NCBI RefSeq assembly: GCF_000763315.1
Contig: NZ_JPST01000007.1
Location: forward strand, 1 to 40,806
DNA length: 40,806 bases
Source: Thermoactinomyces daqus
Lineage (GTDB): Bacteria > Bacillota > Bacilli > Thermoactinomycetales > Thermoactinomycetaceae
Reading direction: 5' to 3'
Below the pieces are notes generated by a model. That model worked only from the letters and a program-made list of their open reading frames with translations. It was not told where the DNA came from and searched no databases. Made by a program: the position numbers and the translations under genes. Below, piece by piece: positions 1-8,294 of this stretch (positions within the stretch are counted from its first letter, which is position 1; each line of letters starts with the position of its first letter).

Positions 1-6
1 ACACAA

Positions 7-1187
7 TTATACGGACTTAACTTTAAGTATTGCTTTACTGTTTGCAACGTTCTCATTTACCCCACCAAACTCATCTTCAATTCTCTTAATTCCTTCTTTA
101 CGCGCTTTAGCAAAATCAAATTTAAATTTCGTAGGTTTACCCGTCCCCTTACCCTCGCCATTAGAAGGAAACTTCTGCAACCACGCACCGAATTCAGTAT
201 CTCCAACGGTTATTTTACCAAAACCAATGGTTGGGATTTTCATTCCCGATGCGTCTATACGCCTACCTCAAGTTTCGGGATCGGAATTTCATTGATTTTG
301 GAAAGGATCGGGCCTGTATGGTTAGAAATGGACCAGCCCGTAAGTGCAAAGAATCCACCAAAGACGGTCGCAACAAACGTATTTCGGAGATTCACCTTCC
401 CGGTCTTAAACCAATCAAAAAGAGATTGACCTGCCCCGCCGCCTGCTGCTCCACCCAGAATTTTGGGAAAGGCTTCTCTTAACAAGGAAATCCTTGAACC
501 AAGCCAGGAAACAAAGCCCGATCCGGCAACACTTGAGGATACCCAGGAGCCGATAGCTCCCCCAATGCCTCCGGACAAACCTCCAAAAAACATATCTGAG
601 AGCATTTCTGTTCCAAAAAAATCATTTCCTGAAAGCCAGGAAAAAAGACCACTGATGACAATACCGGCCAGAATCCCTTCTCCCAGCGTTTCTCCTGAGA
701 TTACGAGCGCACCAAGCACGAATTCGCTACCAAAAACAATCAAGAGCACAGCCGCAATGGCCAACACGATGATCCCGACCGTTAATCCAATGGTGACGAT
801 ATTATCCTTAATCCAATTCCATGCAGAAGACAACCCATCTACAACGACTTTTGTGATCTGGCCACAGACCTTACATATCCAGTCCCATGATTCGGAACAG
901 AATTCTTTTGTTTTATTCCAGGCAATGGAGACGGTTTCCTTCGTCCAATTCCATGCTTTTGTAAACCAATTCCCGGATCCGTGCTCTTTTTCCTCTTGGG
1001 AAGTTGAAGTGTCGGGAGTCTCTTTCGTTGGTGGCGGCCCTTGCTTGACCTTGTCAAAATGATCATTTACGTGAGGAATGTTAAAACTGTTCCCATCGGC
1101 TAAAGCTGAGCCGCCCCCCCAAAATACCCACACAAACAAATGCTAATAGAAAAATAATAAATATTTTTTATTAAATAATTTTCTCAA
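7..1187 (-). pseudogene. Secreted glycine-rich membrane protein, polymorphic-toxin-like, broken by frameshifts
   Basis: I do not recognise the family. Joined across three frame changes it would be roughly 390 residues. A TTG start at 1185-1187 follows a G-run ribosome binding site (1194-1199) and opens with MRKLFNKKYLLFF. The frame must shift at the T5 run (1150-1154) to read a hydrophobic core, then back at the G7 run (1114-1120) to give GGSALA-DGN, a good signal peptidase I site. A tryptophan-rich amphipathic stretch follows (WFTKAWNW, SAWNWIKDN), then a long hydrophobic glycine-rich region with membrane-spanning or glycine-zipper character. Near 252-258 a third shift joins PKLEVG to a basic C-terminal module of about 80 residues. 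Signal, glycine-rich carrier and short variable tail resemble Bacillales polymorphic toxins, but that is inference. Any immunity partner would lie left of the window. It overlaps the end of the upstream fragment. Confidence 0.55.
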
Positions 1188-1350
1188 GTCTATCCCCCCA
1201 TTCGTTTTGTATTTTTGTATAGTAATTTTTTATGTCAATAGTTAAATAGTAGAAAGCAGTTGTTCCTGCAGCACCATAATCATTGACAGTCGTCCAAAAC
1301 GTAACCGACGATTGATTAGCCAGCATCAACATGGTTGTGCTTATCCATAT
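1171..1350 (-). pseudogene. C-terminal remnant of an unrecognised gene upstream of the toxin-like gene
   Basis: An open minus-strand frame of 59 codons ends at a TAA (1171-1173) and reads as ordinary protein, with VTFWTTVNDYG and NYYTKIQNEWGDRLEKII. A TGA lies just upstream (1351-1353). The internal ATGs (1330-1332, 1324-1326) have no ribosome binding site, so this looks like the tail of a longer gene cut off at its 5' side. Its last codons contain the G-run that serves as ribosome binding site for the next gene, and the two overlap by 17 bases, which suggests the pair was once translationally coupled. The family is not recognised. Confidence 0.4.
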
Positions 1351-1650
1351 TCATTGAAGCTTCAAGTTAATCGCAAACACTTTTGTGTTCCTGGCTTGTA
1401 GAGCTGAATCTCCATGATAATGAGGTGGCATCTGAGCCGGCTTGAATTGCTTGAAAACTTGCTTTTTTATGGAGGCGCTCTGATTAAAAAGCGGAGAGTG
1501 TGTCAAGATAGACTCACAACTCCGCTCTCCATCCCCCGCTCATCGAACTGAGGCACCTGAGGCTTGAGAAACTGTCATCATTCGTTGTTCATTTATAATA
1601 CCAGGAAACAAGCTAAACCTCTTTTAGCCAATCTCTTTGTCTGAGACAAA
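1351..1650. other. Gene-free stretch, possible mobile-element remnant
   Basis: No intact gene is visible here. On the minus strand an open frame without a clear start runs from about 1548 to 1354 and ends KVFAINLKLQ-stop. It is preceded by an overlapping short frame reading FLKPQVPQFDERGM. Open but unstartable frames of this kind are what a decayed transposase or element tail looks like. A perfect 12-bp palindrome, TTGAAGCTTCAA, sits at 1354-1365, exactly where the neighbouring gene remnant begins, and could mark an element end. No terminal repeats or target duplication could be identified by eye, so the element interpretation is weak. Confidence 0.3.
1485..1525 (-). terminator. Probable terminator downstream of comM
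   Basis: On the minus strand an imperfect stem, GCGGAG pairing with CTCCGC and extended by TTGTGAGT against ACACACT, is followed by TTTTTAAT. It lies about 125 bases beyond the comM stop codon, inside the possible element remnant. Confidence 0.5.
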
Positions 1651-3176
1651 TCATTCCCAAAACTTCCGGTCCAGTGTCCGGTACTGAATCGCCTCGGCGA
1701 TGTGTTCCATTTGAATCATTTCGTTACCGGCCAAGTCAGCAATGGTACGGGCCACCTTGAGGATGCGGTCATGGGCCCGGGCGCTTAAGCCAAGGGTGTC
1801 GAATGCTTGCTTCAGGATCTGACGGGAGGGAGCATCCAGCCGGCAATAGCGGCTTATATCGTCCGGGCTCATGCTGCTGTTGGAGATCCCTCCCCTCCCT
1901 TTGTACCGTTCCTGTTGAATCTCGCGCGCCTGGTTTACACGTTTGCGTATTTCTGCCGAGGATTCTCCTCTGACCGGGGATCAACGTCTTATAATCCACT
2001 TTGGGCACTTCGATGTGAATGTCGATGCGGTCAAGCAGCGGACCGGAAATTTTGGAGCGGTACCGGCCCACCTGATGCGGTGTACAGGTGCAGGAGCGGT
2101 CTTCTTCATAACCAAAGTAACCGCAAGGACACGGATTCATCGAAGCCACCAGCATGAACTCCGCAGGAAATGTAAAGACAGCACGGGCCCGCCCAACGGT
2201 TACTTCGTGATCCTCCAGCGGTTGGCGCAGCACCTCCAGCGCAGACTTCGAAAACTCGGGCAACTCGTCCAGAAACAGCACACCGCGATGGGCAAGGCTG
2301 ACTTCACCCGGTTTCGGAATTGCCCCACCCCCGACCAGCCCTGCCTGGGATATGGTATGGTGAGGAGAGCGAAAAGGGCGTTCCCGGATCAATCGGCCCC
2401 GGTCAGCCGTAAGTCCGGCAATACTGCAAATTTTGGTGACTTCCAATGCCTCTTGCAAGCTCATATTGGGTAAAATGGAGGGAATTCTGCGTGCCAGCAT
2501 CGTTTTTCCCGATCCCGGCGGTCCGATGAGCAAAAGATTATGACCGCCGGCCGCCGCCACTTCCATCGCCCGTTTCACATGGGCTTGTCCCTGCACATCG
2601 GCAAAATCATGCGGAAACGAACTTTCTTCCTGCTCCTTGGTTTGCGGTTGCCAATCCGGCTGCCACTCCCCGCGGAAAAATCGGATCGCCTGCTGCAACG
2701 ATTCAACCGGCAGTACCCTCATTCCGTCGACCAAAGCCCCTTCCTCGCTGTTGGCCAGCGGCAACATCACTTGTTCGATTCCCGCTTCCTTCGCCGCCAT
2801 CACCATCGGCAAAATGCCGTTGAGCGGCCTCAATGAACCGTCCAAGGCCAATTCACCGACGAGCAACATGCGATCCATGGAAACTTCCGGTTTTAACTGT
2901 TCACTGGCGATCAGCACACCAATGGCAATCGCCAGATCAAAACCAACCTTCTTTCTTTATATCTGCAGGAGCCAAATTCGTAGTAATCCGTTGCAACGGG
3001 AAGCTGACACCGCTGTTTTTTACGGCTGCCCGAACGCGGTCCCTCGCTTCCCTGACTGCCGAATCCGGCAATCCGACAATTTCAAAAGCCGGCAGACCGT
3101 TGCTTATGTCGACTTCCACTTCGACGATCAGTCCGTCAATGCCAAATACACTGGCACTTACCATTTTTGCGTACAT
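1651..3176 (-). pseudogene. comM: ComM/YifB family Mg-chelatase-like AAA+ ATPase, two frameshifts
   Basis: ComM is a hexameric branch-migration helicase that helps integrate DNA during natural transformation in Gram-negative bacteria; its role in Bacilli is less clear. Three consecutive frames together give the whole protein of about 507 residues. The first (ATG 3174-3176 behind GGGGGAATAAAG) carries the Lon-like N-domain with [10 protein letters not shown] and [18 protein letters not shown]. The second carries Walker A GPPGSGKT, Walker [10 protein letters not shown] and the cysteine cluster [17 protein letters not shown]. The third carries the C-terminal [12 protein letters not shown] region. 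The first break is near 2936-2946, after PADIKKEG where FDLAIAIG should follow. The second is near 1974-1979, in a CCGGGG run after VDYKTLIP. As read, the product stops about 80 residues in, before the ATPase core. Its position next to rnhB and yraN, apart from the hsp20/ilvA insertion, matches other Bacilli. Confidence 0.88.
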
Positions 3177-3279
3177 CTTTATTCCCCCGGAAATATTTGG
3201 ATACTTCCTTTTTTCGTGCTCTCTCGACAATCTCCTTCTGCTTTTCCGGGATTGTTCAGCACCATCTCCAAAGAAACCC

Positions 3280-3307
3280 TTGCAATCAGAATTTCCTGTG
3301 CTAAAAT
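3280..3307 (+). promoter_or_regulatory. Sigma-A promoter of ilvA
   Basis: TTGCAA at 3280-3285 and TAAAAT at 3302-3307 are separated by 16 bases, with a TG one base before the -10 hexamer (extended -10). The expected start, about 3314, lies 30 bases before the ilvA start codon. No T-box or leader hairpin fits in that short leader, so branched-chain attenuation is not evident. Confidence 0.7.
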
Positions 3308-3345
3308 TATCTATCAATTAGAAAAATAGCAAAGGATGTAGTCAT

Positions 3346-4593
3346 ATGGGAAAAGTAAAAATTGAGGATATTATTATTGCCCATCAAACATTGAAAGAAG
3401 TGTTAAATAAAACACCTCTGGAGAAAAACACGTTACTCTCGGAGCAATATGGCTGCAATCTTTACCTGAAACGGGAAGATCAGCAAGTGATTCGCTCCTT
3501 TAAAATCCGCGGCGCTTATCATACGATTTGCCGCTTGTCCAGCGAGGAGCTGGGACGGGGCGTTGTCTGTGCCAGTGCAGGCAATCATGCACAAGGGGTG
3601 GCCTATTCCTGCCACATGCTGAAAATCAGGGGCAAAATATTTATGCCGACGACGACACCCAGACAGAAGATTTCCCAGGTTAAACATTACGGAGGTGAAT
3701 ATGTCGAGATCATTTTGACGGGAGACACCTTTGATGACTCTTTTAACCAGGCGGTCGCGTGCGCCACAGAGGAAAATATGGCCTTTATTCACCCGTTTGA
3801 CGATTACCGGACGATTGTGGGGCAGGGCACGATCGGGATTGAAATTTTGAACGACATGAATCAGCCTCCCGATTATGTGTTTGTGGCGATAGGCGGTGGC
3901 GGACTTGCGGCGGGGGTCAGTTCCTACATAAAAAGCGTAAATCCGGATACAAAAGTGATCGGGGTCGAACCGGAAGGGGCCGCCGGAATGAAGCAATCCT
4001 TTGCAGCGGGCGAAGTGGTTCCGCTGGCACAGATCAACCCGTTCGTCGATGGGGCAGCCGTGCAAAAGGTCGGCAATTTAACTTTTAAAATTTGCCAGGA
4101 ACATGTGGATGACATTGTCGCGGTCCCTGAAGGAAAGGTATGTAGCACCATCCTTCATCTTTACAACCGCCATGCGATTGTGGCAGAACCTGCGGGTGCA
4201 TTATCCATTGCCGCACTCGATTTTTATAAAGATAAAATCCGGGGAAAAAACGTGGTCTGCATTGTCAGCGGTGGCAATAATGATATCGAACGCATGCAGG
4301 AGATCAAAGAACGCTCCTTGATCTATGAAGGGCTCAAGCATTATTTCATCATCAATTTTCCGCAGCGCGCCGGTGCATTACGCGAATTTTTAGATGATGT
4401 GCTGGGGGAGAACGATGATATTACCCGCTTTGAGTACACGAAGAAAAATAACAAAGATAACGGCCCGGCCCTGGTGGGAATCGAATTGAAACATCGGGAA
4501 GATTATGCCCCTTTGATTGAACGGATGAATAACAAGGGAATCTCCTATCTGGAGATCAATAAAGACGAACAATTGTTCCACCTGTTGATCTGA
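3346..4593 (+). CDS. ilvA: Threonine ammonia-lyase, biosynthetic type (IlvA)
   Basis: This PLP enzyme deaminates L-threonine to 2-oxobutanoate, the first committed step of isoleucine synthesis, in the cytosol. The 415-residue protein has the PLP lysine in SFKIRGAY (Lys53), the SAGNHAQG motif that contacts substrate, and the glycine-rich phosphate loop GGGGLAAG near residue 185. A single C-terminal ACT-like domain of about 90 residues starts near 325, with YFIINFPQRAGALREF. One regulatory domain and the length fit the shorter Bacillus-type IlvA rather than the two-domain E. coli form. The start is set by AAAGGA eight or nine bases upstream. It stands alone on the plus strand, divergent from comM, and ends at a hairpin shared with hsp20. 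No ilv or leu neighbours are present. Confidence 0.95.
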   Translation: MGKVKIEDIIIAHQTLKEVLNKTPLEKNTLLSEQYGCNLYLKREDQQVIRSFKIRGAYHTICRLSSEELGRGVVCASAGNHAQGVAYSCHMLKIRGKIFMPTTTPRQKISQVKHYGGEYVEIILTGDTFDDSFNQAVACATEENMAFIHPFDDYRTIVGQGTIGIEILNDMNQPPDYVFVAIGGGGLAAGVSSYIKSVNPDTKVIGVEPEGAAGMKQSFAAGEVVPLAQINPFVDGAAVQKVGNLTFKICQEHVDDIVAVPEGKVCSTILHLYNRHAIVAEPAGALSIAALDFYKDKIRGKNVVCIVSGGNNDIERMQEIKERSLIYEGLKHYFIINFPQRAGALREFLDDVLGENDDITRFEYTKKNNKDNGPALVGIELKHREDYAPLIERMNNKGISYLEINKDEQLFHLLI

Positions 4594-4596
4594 AAA

Positions 4597-4625
4597 AGAG
4601 CACCTCAAACGCAGAGGTGCTTCAG
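4597..4625. terminator. Hairpin between convergent ilvA and hsp20
   Basis: The perfect stem AGCACCTC / GAGGTGCT (4599-4606 and 4614-4621) has a 7-base loop. Read on the minus strand it is followed by CTTTTTC, so it should stop hsp20 transcription. On the plus strand the tail is poor in T, and it may still serve ilvA weakly. Confidence 0.65.
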
Positions 4626-4754
4626 CTTGTTTCCTTCTTGCCGCTTGTTCCCGGCTCCTTCGTCGCAAAAATTCCGGCAGAAAAACACCCATCCTCTTCA
4701 CCAGAGTACGGCGTTTCCGATTTCCGCCCGCTTTCCGAATTGGAAGTGCTTCTG

Positions 4755-5228
4755 TCATGAGCGCCGGTTGCGGTTGATTCTGATCTTCCTCGGCTCTTTT
4801 CCCGGAACTTTTGGAACCGTGATCAGCAAGACGCCGTTTTCATAATCGGCCGTGATGTGATCGAGATTGGCATCTTCCGGAAGTGTCACCGTCCGGTGGA
4901 AAGAACCGTATCTTCGTTCGGAGATGTACATTCGTTCGCCTTGTTTTCTCTCTTCCTGTGTACGTTCCCCTTTAATCGTCAGTTGACGTCCATGTACTTC
5001 AATCTCAACGTCCTTTTCCTCAATTCCGGGCATTTCCGCCTCAATTTGATATTGGTTCCCGTCATCTTTCATATTGATCGCCGGCATCATCGCCATGGGA
5101 TGCGTCCAGGCAGGGTTCTCAAAAAAGCGTTCAAACGCCCGGTTTATTTCGGAATGGATCTGTGCCAACGGATAAGCGAACGGATCGGGGAAACCTCCAC
5201 GGTCTCCGTAGCGCTCAAGTTTTCCCAT
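4755..5228 (-). CDS. Small heat shock protein, Hsp20/alpha-crystallin family
   Basis: This is an ATP-independent holdase that binds unfolding proteins and keeps them refoldable, usually as a large cytosolic oligomer. The 157-residue protein has a Pro/Phe-containing N-arm (residues 1-45), an alpha-crystallin domain (about 48-143) with YQIEAEMPGIEEKDVEIEV and the closing signature YENGVLLITVPK, and a short basic tail ending IRINRNRRS that could carry an I-x-I anchor. ATG at 5226-5228 was chosen over upstream in-frame codons because AAGGAGGG lies just before it. It has its own promoter candidate and no CIRCE or other heat-shock operator that I can see. It sits, with ilvA, between yraN and comM, which are neighbours in many relatives. 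Confidence 0.9.
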   Translation of the reverse strand: MGKLERYGDRGGFPDPFAYPLAQIHSEINRAFERFFENPAWTHPMAMMPAINMKDDGNQYQIEAEMPGIEEKDVEIEVHGRQLTIKGERTQEERKQGERMYISERRYGSFHRTVTLPEDANLDHITADYENGVLLITVPKVPGKEPRKIRINRNRRS

Positions 5229-5258
5229 CCTTTTTCCCTCCTTACATCCTTGATCTTC

Positions 5259-5288
5259 TCTATATTCATAGTGTGCAATTTCTGTAAA
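5259..5288 (-). promoter_or_regulatory. Candidate promoter of hsp20
   Basis: On the minus strand TTTACA (5283-5288) and TATAGA (5259-5264) are separated by 18 bases, a moderate sigma-A match 30 bases before the start codon. No CIRCE inverted repeat (TTAGCACTC-N9-GAGTGCTAA) is present. Confidence 0.4.
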
Positions 5289-5436
5289 AAAGTTATTCCC
5301 AAAAAAGGGATTAAACAAAAACAAACATCACCTTTCGGGGCGAGGGAAGAAAAACCAAATCAATTCAGGAGCGGAGACCAGCAGGAACCCGGGAGAGTCA
5401 GGTGAGCGCCGTCATGCTGCGGCAAAACACTTTCAC

Positions 5437-5476
5437 AAAAAAAGACAACCTCTCCTGCCGGAAAAGAGGTTGTCTT
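5437..5476 (-). terminator. Terminator after yraN
   Basis: The perfect 11-bp stem AGACAACCTCT / AGAGGTTGTCT (5443-5453, 5465-5475) is followed on the minus strand by seven T residues. It begins just past the yraN stop codon and closes the rbgA-rnhB-yraN unit. Confidence 0.88.
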
Positions 5477-5479
5477 CCT

Positions 5480-5842
5480 TCAAAAAGCTCCTTCAATATG
5501 ATCGATTTGCAGCGGCAACAACTCCCGGTTCAACAGGACGGAGACGACGTCAAAACGCACCGGCATGTGCCCCAGCTGCTTCCGTTGAATGTACTGAATG
5601 GCCAAACGCCGCACTTTCTGTTGCTTGCGCACATCTACCGACTGAAAACCGTAACCGTATTTTCCGCCACAAGTCGTGCGAACTTCCACGATCACCAATT
5701 GTCCGTCCTTTTGCGTGATCAAATCCAATTCCCCAAGGCGGCTGGCCCAATTGCGCTCCACAATCTCATATCCTTTATCCCGCAACATGTCCGCAGCCAG
5801 CTTTTCCCCCATCCGCCCTACTTCCTTGCGCCGGTCTTTCAT
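5480..5842 (-). CDS. yraN: YraN/UPF0102 family nuclease-fold protein
   Basis: This is a 120-residue member of the UPF0102 family, which has a restriction-endonuclease-like fold and no settled function. The family core is visible: GELDLI (Asp40), then VIVEVR (Glu53), in the position of the D...ExK metal site of endonucleases. The usual lysine is replaced by Arg55, as the E-V-R triplet shows. The ATG overlaps the rnhB stop codon in an ATGA arrangement, so the two are translationally coupled. That pairing with rnhB is common and is consistent with a role in handling nucleic acid intermediates, but this is inference. A strong terminator follows immediately. Confidence 0.88.
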   Translation of the reverse strand: MKDRRKEVGRMGEKLAADMLRDKGYEIVERNWASRLGELDLITQKDGQLVIVEVRTTCGGKYGYGFQSVDVRKQQKVRRLAIQYIQRKQLGHMPVRFDVVSVLLNRELLPLQIDHIEGAF

Positions 5843-6648
5843 CTTTCCTCCCCGGCCATGGCCAGCGTCATCTCATTTTCCGTAAACCATTCACGAACCG
5901 GGGCAAAACTGCGGCGATGTAACGGAGTCGGTCCCCATTTCCTGAGTGCCTCCAGATGCTCCGGGGTTCCATACCCCATGTTTTGGTCAAAACCGTATTC
6001 CGGATATTTTCGGGCCGCTTCAATCATCCATTCATCCCTGGTCGTTTTGGCAATGACGGAGGCGGCGGCAATCGAATGGCTGAGAGCGTCTCCCTTGACA
6101 ATTCTCTGCTGATTGATGGAAATGCTGGGAATGGTCACGGCATCGGCCAAAATTATTTCCGGCACCGGTTCCAATTGCCGAATCGCCGTCCGCATCGCTT
6201 CATATGTCGCCTGCAAAATATTATGCCGGTCTATGTACGCGACATCGACCAACCCGATGCCGATTGCAATCGCTTTCTGCTCGATCCGTTGTTTTAACAC
6301 ATTTCGTTCTTTTGCCGTCAGCTGTTTTGAATCATTTAAACCTTCCACGGGAAAATCGGCCGGCAAAATCACGGCAGCGGCAACAACCGGACCAGCCAAC
6401 GGTCCCCTGCCCGCTTCATCCACCCCGGCAATCCATTTTATCCCCCGGGCGCGGCATTCGCGCTCATATTTCCACATCGCATCCAACCGTGCGCGTTCTT
6501 TTTCTCTTCGTTCTTGTTCTTTTATGCAGGAACGAGCGAGTTGACGCACACCCGCCCGTGAATCTTGCAACAGGGCTTCAAGCTCCGCTCCGGAAATCGT
6601 CTCTTGGGATTTCAGCCAAGCCTTAATCTCCGCTATCGTTCCCTTCAT
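5839..6648 (-). CDS. rnhB: Ribonuclease HII
   Basis: RNase HII nicks DNA 5' of a misincorporated ribonucleotide and degrades RNA in RNA/DNA hybrids. The 269-residue protein has the family signature [15 protein letters not shown] with catalytic Asp77 and Glu78, and the later MGYGTPEH motif near the C-terminus. An N-terminal extension of about 70 residues, helical and charged, precedes the catalytic core, as in the Bacillus enzyme. The ATG at 6646-6648 is chosen because AGGAGG lies seven bases upstream. It overlaps the end of rbgA by 26 bases and shares an ATGA junction with yraN, so the three form one translation-coupled unit. Confidence 0.95.
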   Translation of the reverse strand: MKGTIAEIKAWLKSQETISGAELEALLQDSRAGVRQLARSCIKEQERREKERARLDAMWKYERECRARGIKWIAGVDEAGRGPLAGPVVAAAVILPADFPVEGLNDSKQLTAKERNVLKQRIEQKAIAIGIGLVDVAYIDRHNILQATYEAMRTAIRQLEPVPEIILADAVTIPSISINQQRIVKGDALSHSIAAASVIAKTTRDEWMIEAARKYPEYGFDQNMGYGTPEHLEALRKWGPTPLHRRSFAPVREWFTENEMTLAMAGEER

Positions 6649-7519
6649 CCGTTTCCTCCTTTTTCTGCAGGTCTTCCGGCAACTCCAACGTAATCTGCCC
6701 AAGCCGTCCCGAACGCAGGTCATTCAGGAGAATCTCCGCTACTTTTTCATAGTCGATCTCTCCTCCGCGAATCAGACAACCCCGTTTCCTTCCGATCATC
6801 TCCATCAGTTGGACGCCATCCGCAGCGGAAACTTCGTTCAGGTTATAACGTTTGCGCAGTGCTTCCGGATAACGCTCTTTTAAAAAGCGGATGGTATAAA
6901 GTGCGACATCTTCCAGAGGCAAGATCTCCTCTTTGATCGCACCGCTGGCGGCCAGGCGGTAACCCACTTCGGGATCATCGAACTTGGGCCACAAAATCCC
7001 CGGGGTATCGAGTAATTCCAAGGTTTTTCCCACCCGAATCCATTGTTGCGCCTTGGTTACTCCGGGGCGGTCGCCCGTCACCGTCGCAGTTCGCCTGGCC
7101 AGACGATTAATCAGCGAAGATTTGCCGACATTGGGAATCCCCACCACCATCGCACGAAATTTTCGCGACTGAATTCCTTTTTTCTCCCTCTGCGCAAACA
7201 GGGGCGCCAGCAGACGCTCACTGGCGGGAATGATTTGCTTCACCCCTTTTCCCGTCTGTGCGTCAATCGGCAAAACAGTCAAACCCCGCTCCCGAAAATA
7301 ATCGGTCCAGCGCCCGGTCGCCTTCTCATCCGCCAAATCGCTTTTTGTGAACAGAATTAGCCGCGGTTTTTGTTTGAGAATCTCATCCATCATCGGGTTT
7401 CGGCTCGAGAGAGGCAAGCGGCCGTCCAATAATTCGAAGACGATATCCACCAGCTTCAATTTTTCTTCCACTTGCCTGCGCGCTTTCGCCATATGCCCCG
7501 GAAACCATTGAATCGTCAA
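6623..7519 (-). CDS. rbgA: Ribosome biogenesis GTPase A (RbgA/YlqF)
   Basis: RbgA is a circularly permuted GTPase needed for late assembly of the 50S subunit in Bacilli. In 298 residues the permuted motif order is visible: G4 TKSD (58-61), then G1 GIPNVGKSS (127-135), then G3 DTPG (171-174). A C-terminal helical RNA-binding domain follows from about 200. The start is a TTG (7517-7519) preceded by AAGGTGA at the right distance, giving [13 protein letters not shown], the usual family N-terminus. It is separated from the upstream lepB by a long-loop hairpin, so it may have its own promoter, which I could not place with confidence. Confidence 0.95.
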   Translation of the reverse strand: MTIQWFPGHMAKARRQVEEKLKLVDIVFELLDGRLPLSSRNPMMDEILKQKPRLILFTKSDLADEKATGRWTDYFRERGLTVLPIDAQTGKGVKQIIPASERLLAPLFAQREKKGIQSRKFRAMVVGIPNVGKSSLINRLARRTATVTGDRPGVTKAQQWIRVGKTLELLDTPGILWPKFDDPEVGYRLAASGAIKEEILPLEDVALYTIRFLKERYPEALRKRYNLNEVSAADGVQLMEMIGRKRGCLIRGGEIDYEKVAEILLNDLRSGRLGQITLELPEDLQKKEETDEGNDSGD

Positions 7520-7585
7520 CTGTCAGTCACCTTCTTCATTCTACAGACCCGATATTCCCGCTGCATGAACCAGGTTTTCGTAAAG

Positions 7586-7635
7586 GAGAAAAGAGCTTGA
7601 TATCACAATCCGGAGCGGATGGTTTCAAGCTCTTT
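7586..7635 (-). terminator. Long-loop hairpin after lepB
   Basis: The perfect 11-bp stem AAAGAGCTTGA / TCAAGCTCTTT has a 24-base loop and is followed on the minus strand by TTCTCC. It lies 25 bases past the lepB stop. The tail is short, so termination may be partial. Confidence 0.5.
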
Positions 7636-7659
7636 CCGCAGCAGTCTGTTATTTGATTT

Positions 7660-8210
7660 TTACCATAAAAACTGGATGTGATCAAATGGATAGTAAACAA
7701 ACTCCGCCCGACCGACGATCTTCGAGATCGGAACAGGGCCGATATCCCTGCTGTCCTTGCTGTTGATGCGATTGTCTCCCATCACAAACACATCGCCGGG
7801 AGGCACTTTTACCTGATCAAAATCAAGTGTCCGGTTATCTTCGGATATGTAGGGTTCATTGATCATTTTGCCGTTAATGAAAATTTTATTGTTCTTTGCC
7901 TCGATTGTCTCTCCTGGCAGGGCGATCACGCGTTTGATAAAATCCTGCTGTTCCGGGGCGTGAAACACAACCACCTCACCCCGGTGCGGTTCACGAAAGT
8001 CGTAGATCAATTTATCCACCATCACCAAATCGCCCGTAAACAAGGTATCCTGCATGGAAGGGCCGGAAACGGTTCAAACACAAACATGCGAATGAGAACG
8101 GCTAAAATCAGCGCCAGCAAAATTGCTTTTGCCCAATCCAATATTTTCTTTTTGCCGTTTTTCTGATCCGGTTGCAGGGACTGTTCTGAACGAGGGACAA
8201 ATTCATCCAT
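7660..8210 (-). pseudogene. lepB: Type I signal peptidase, one frameshift at the catalytic serine
   Basis: Signal peptidase I cleaves signal peptides from exported proteins at the outer face of the membrane. From the ATG at 8208-8210 (after GGAGGG) the first frame gives a cytosolic tail and one transmembrane segment (ILLALILAVLIRMFVFEP). The other frame then supplies VSGPSMQDTL with the nucleophile Ser, FIKRVIALPGE with the catalytic Lys, and the GDNR...SRDIGPV box. The frame is lost at 8070-8071, where one missing G after GAACCG would restore FEPVSGPSM. Total length would be about 183 residues, normal for a Gram-positive enzyme. As read, translation continues into a nonsense tail. The ATG further on (MQDTLF) lies after the serine, so neither fragment could work. 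Confidence 0.88.
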
Positions 8211-8252
8211 TTGCTTCCCTCCACTTGGCAGAAACATAGATAGATGCGAAGA

Positions 8253-8278
8253 AAGGGCTTGAACCCGTCCAAGCCCTT
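8253..8278 (-). terminator. Hairpin after rplS
   Basis: The 9-bp stem AAGGGCTTG / CAAGCCCTT has an 8-base loop and starts 17 bases beyond the rplS stop. The minus-strand tail is TCTTCG, so this is a weak rather than ideal terminator. Confidence 0.6.
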
Positions 8279-8294
8279 CAAACCCAATGGTATA

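Noticed and set aside
463-1062. A 199-codon plus-strand frame over the left-edge gene
   Set aside because: It is antisense to a frame with signal peptide and membrane segments and has no ribosome binding site.
3308-3345. T-box or attenuator leader for ilvA
   Set aside because: Only about 30 bases separate the promoter from the start codon, too short for a T-box.
4390-4758. A 122-codon minus-strand frame over the end of ilvA
   Set aside because: It is mostly antisense to ilvA and crosses the ilvA/hsp20 hairpin; composition is arginine-rich and unlike a real protein.
5229-5400. CIRCE or other heat-shock operator before hsp20
   Set aside because: No TTAGCACTC-type inverted repeat is present on either strand.
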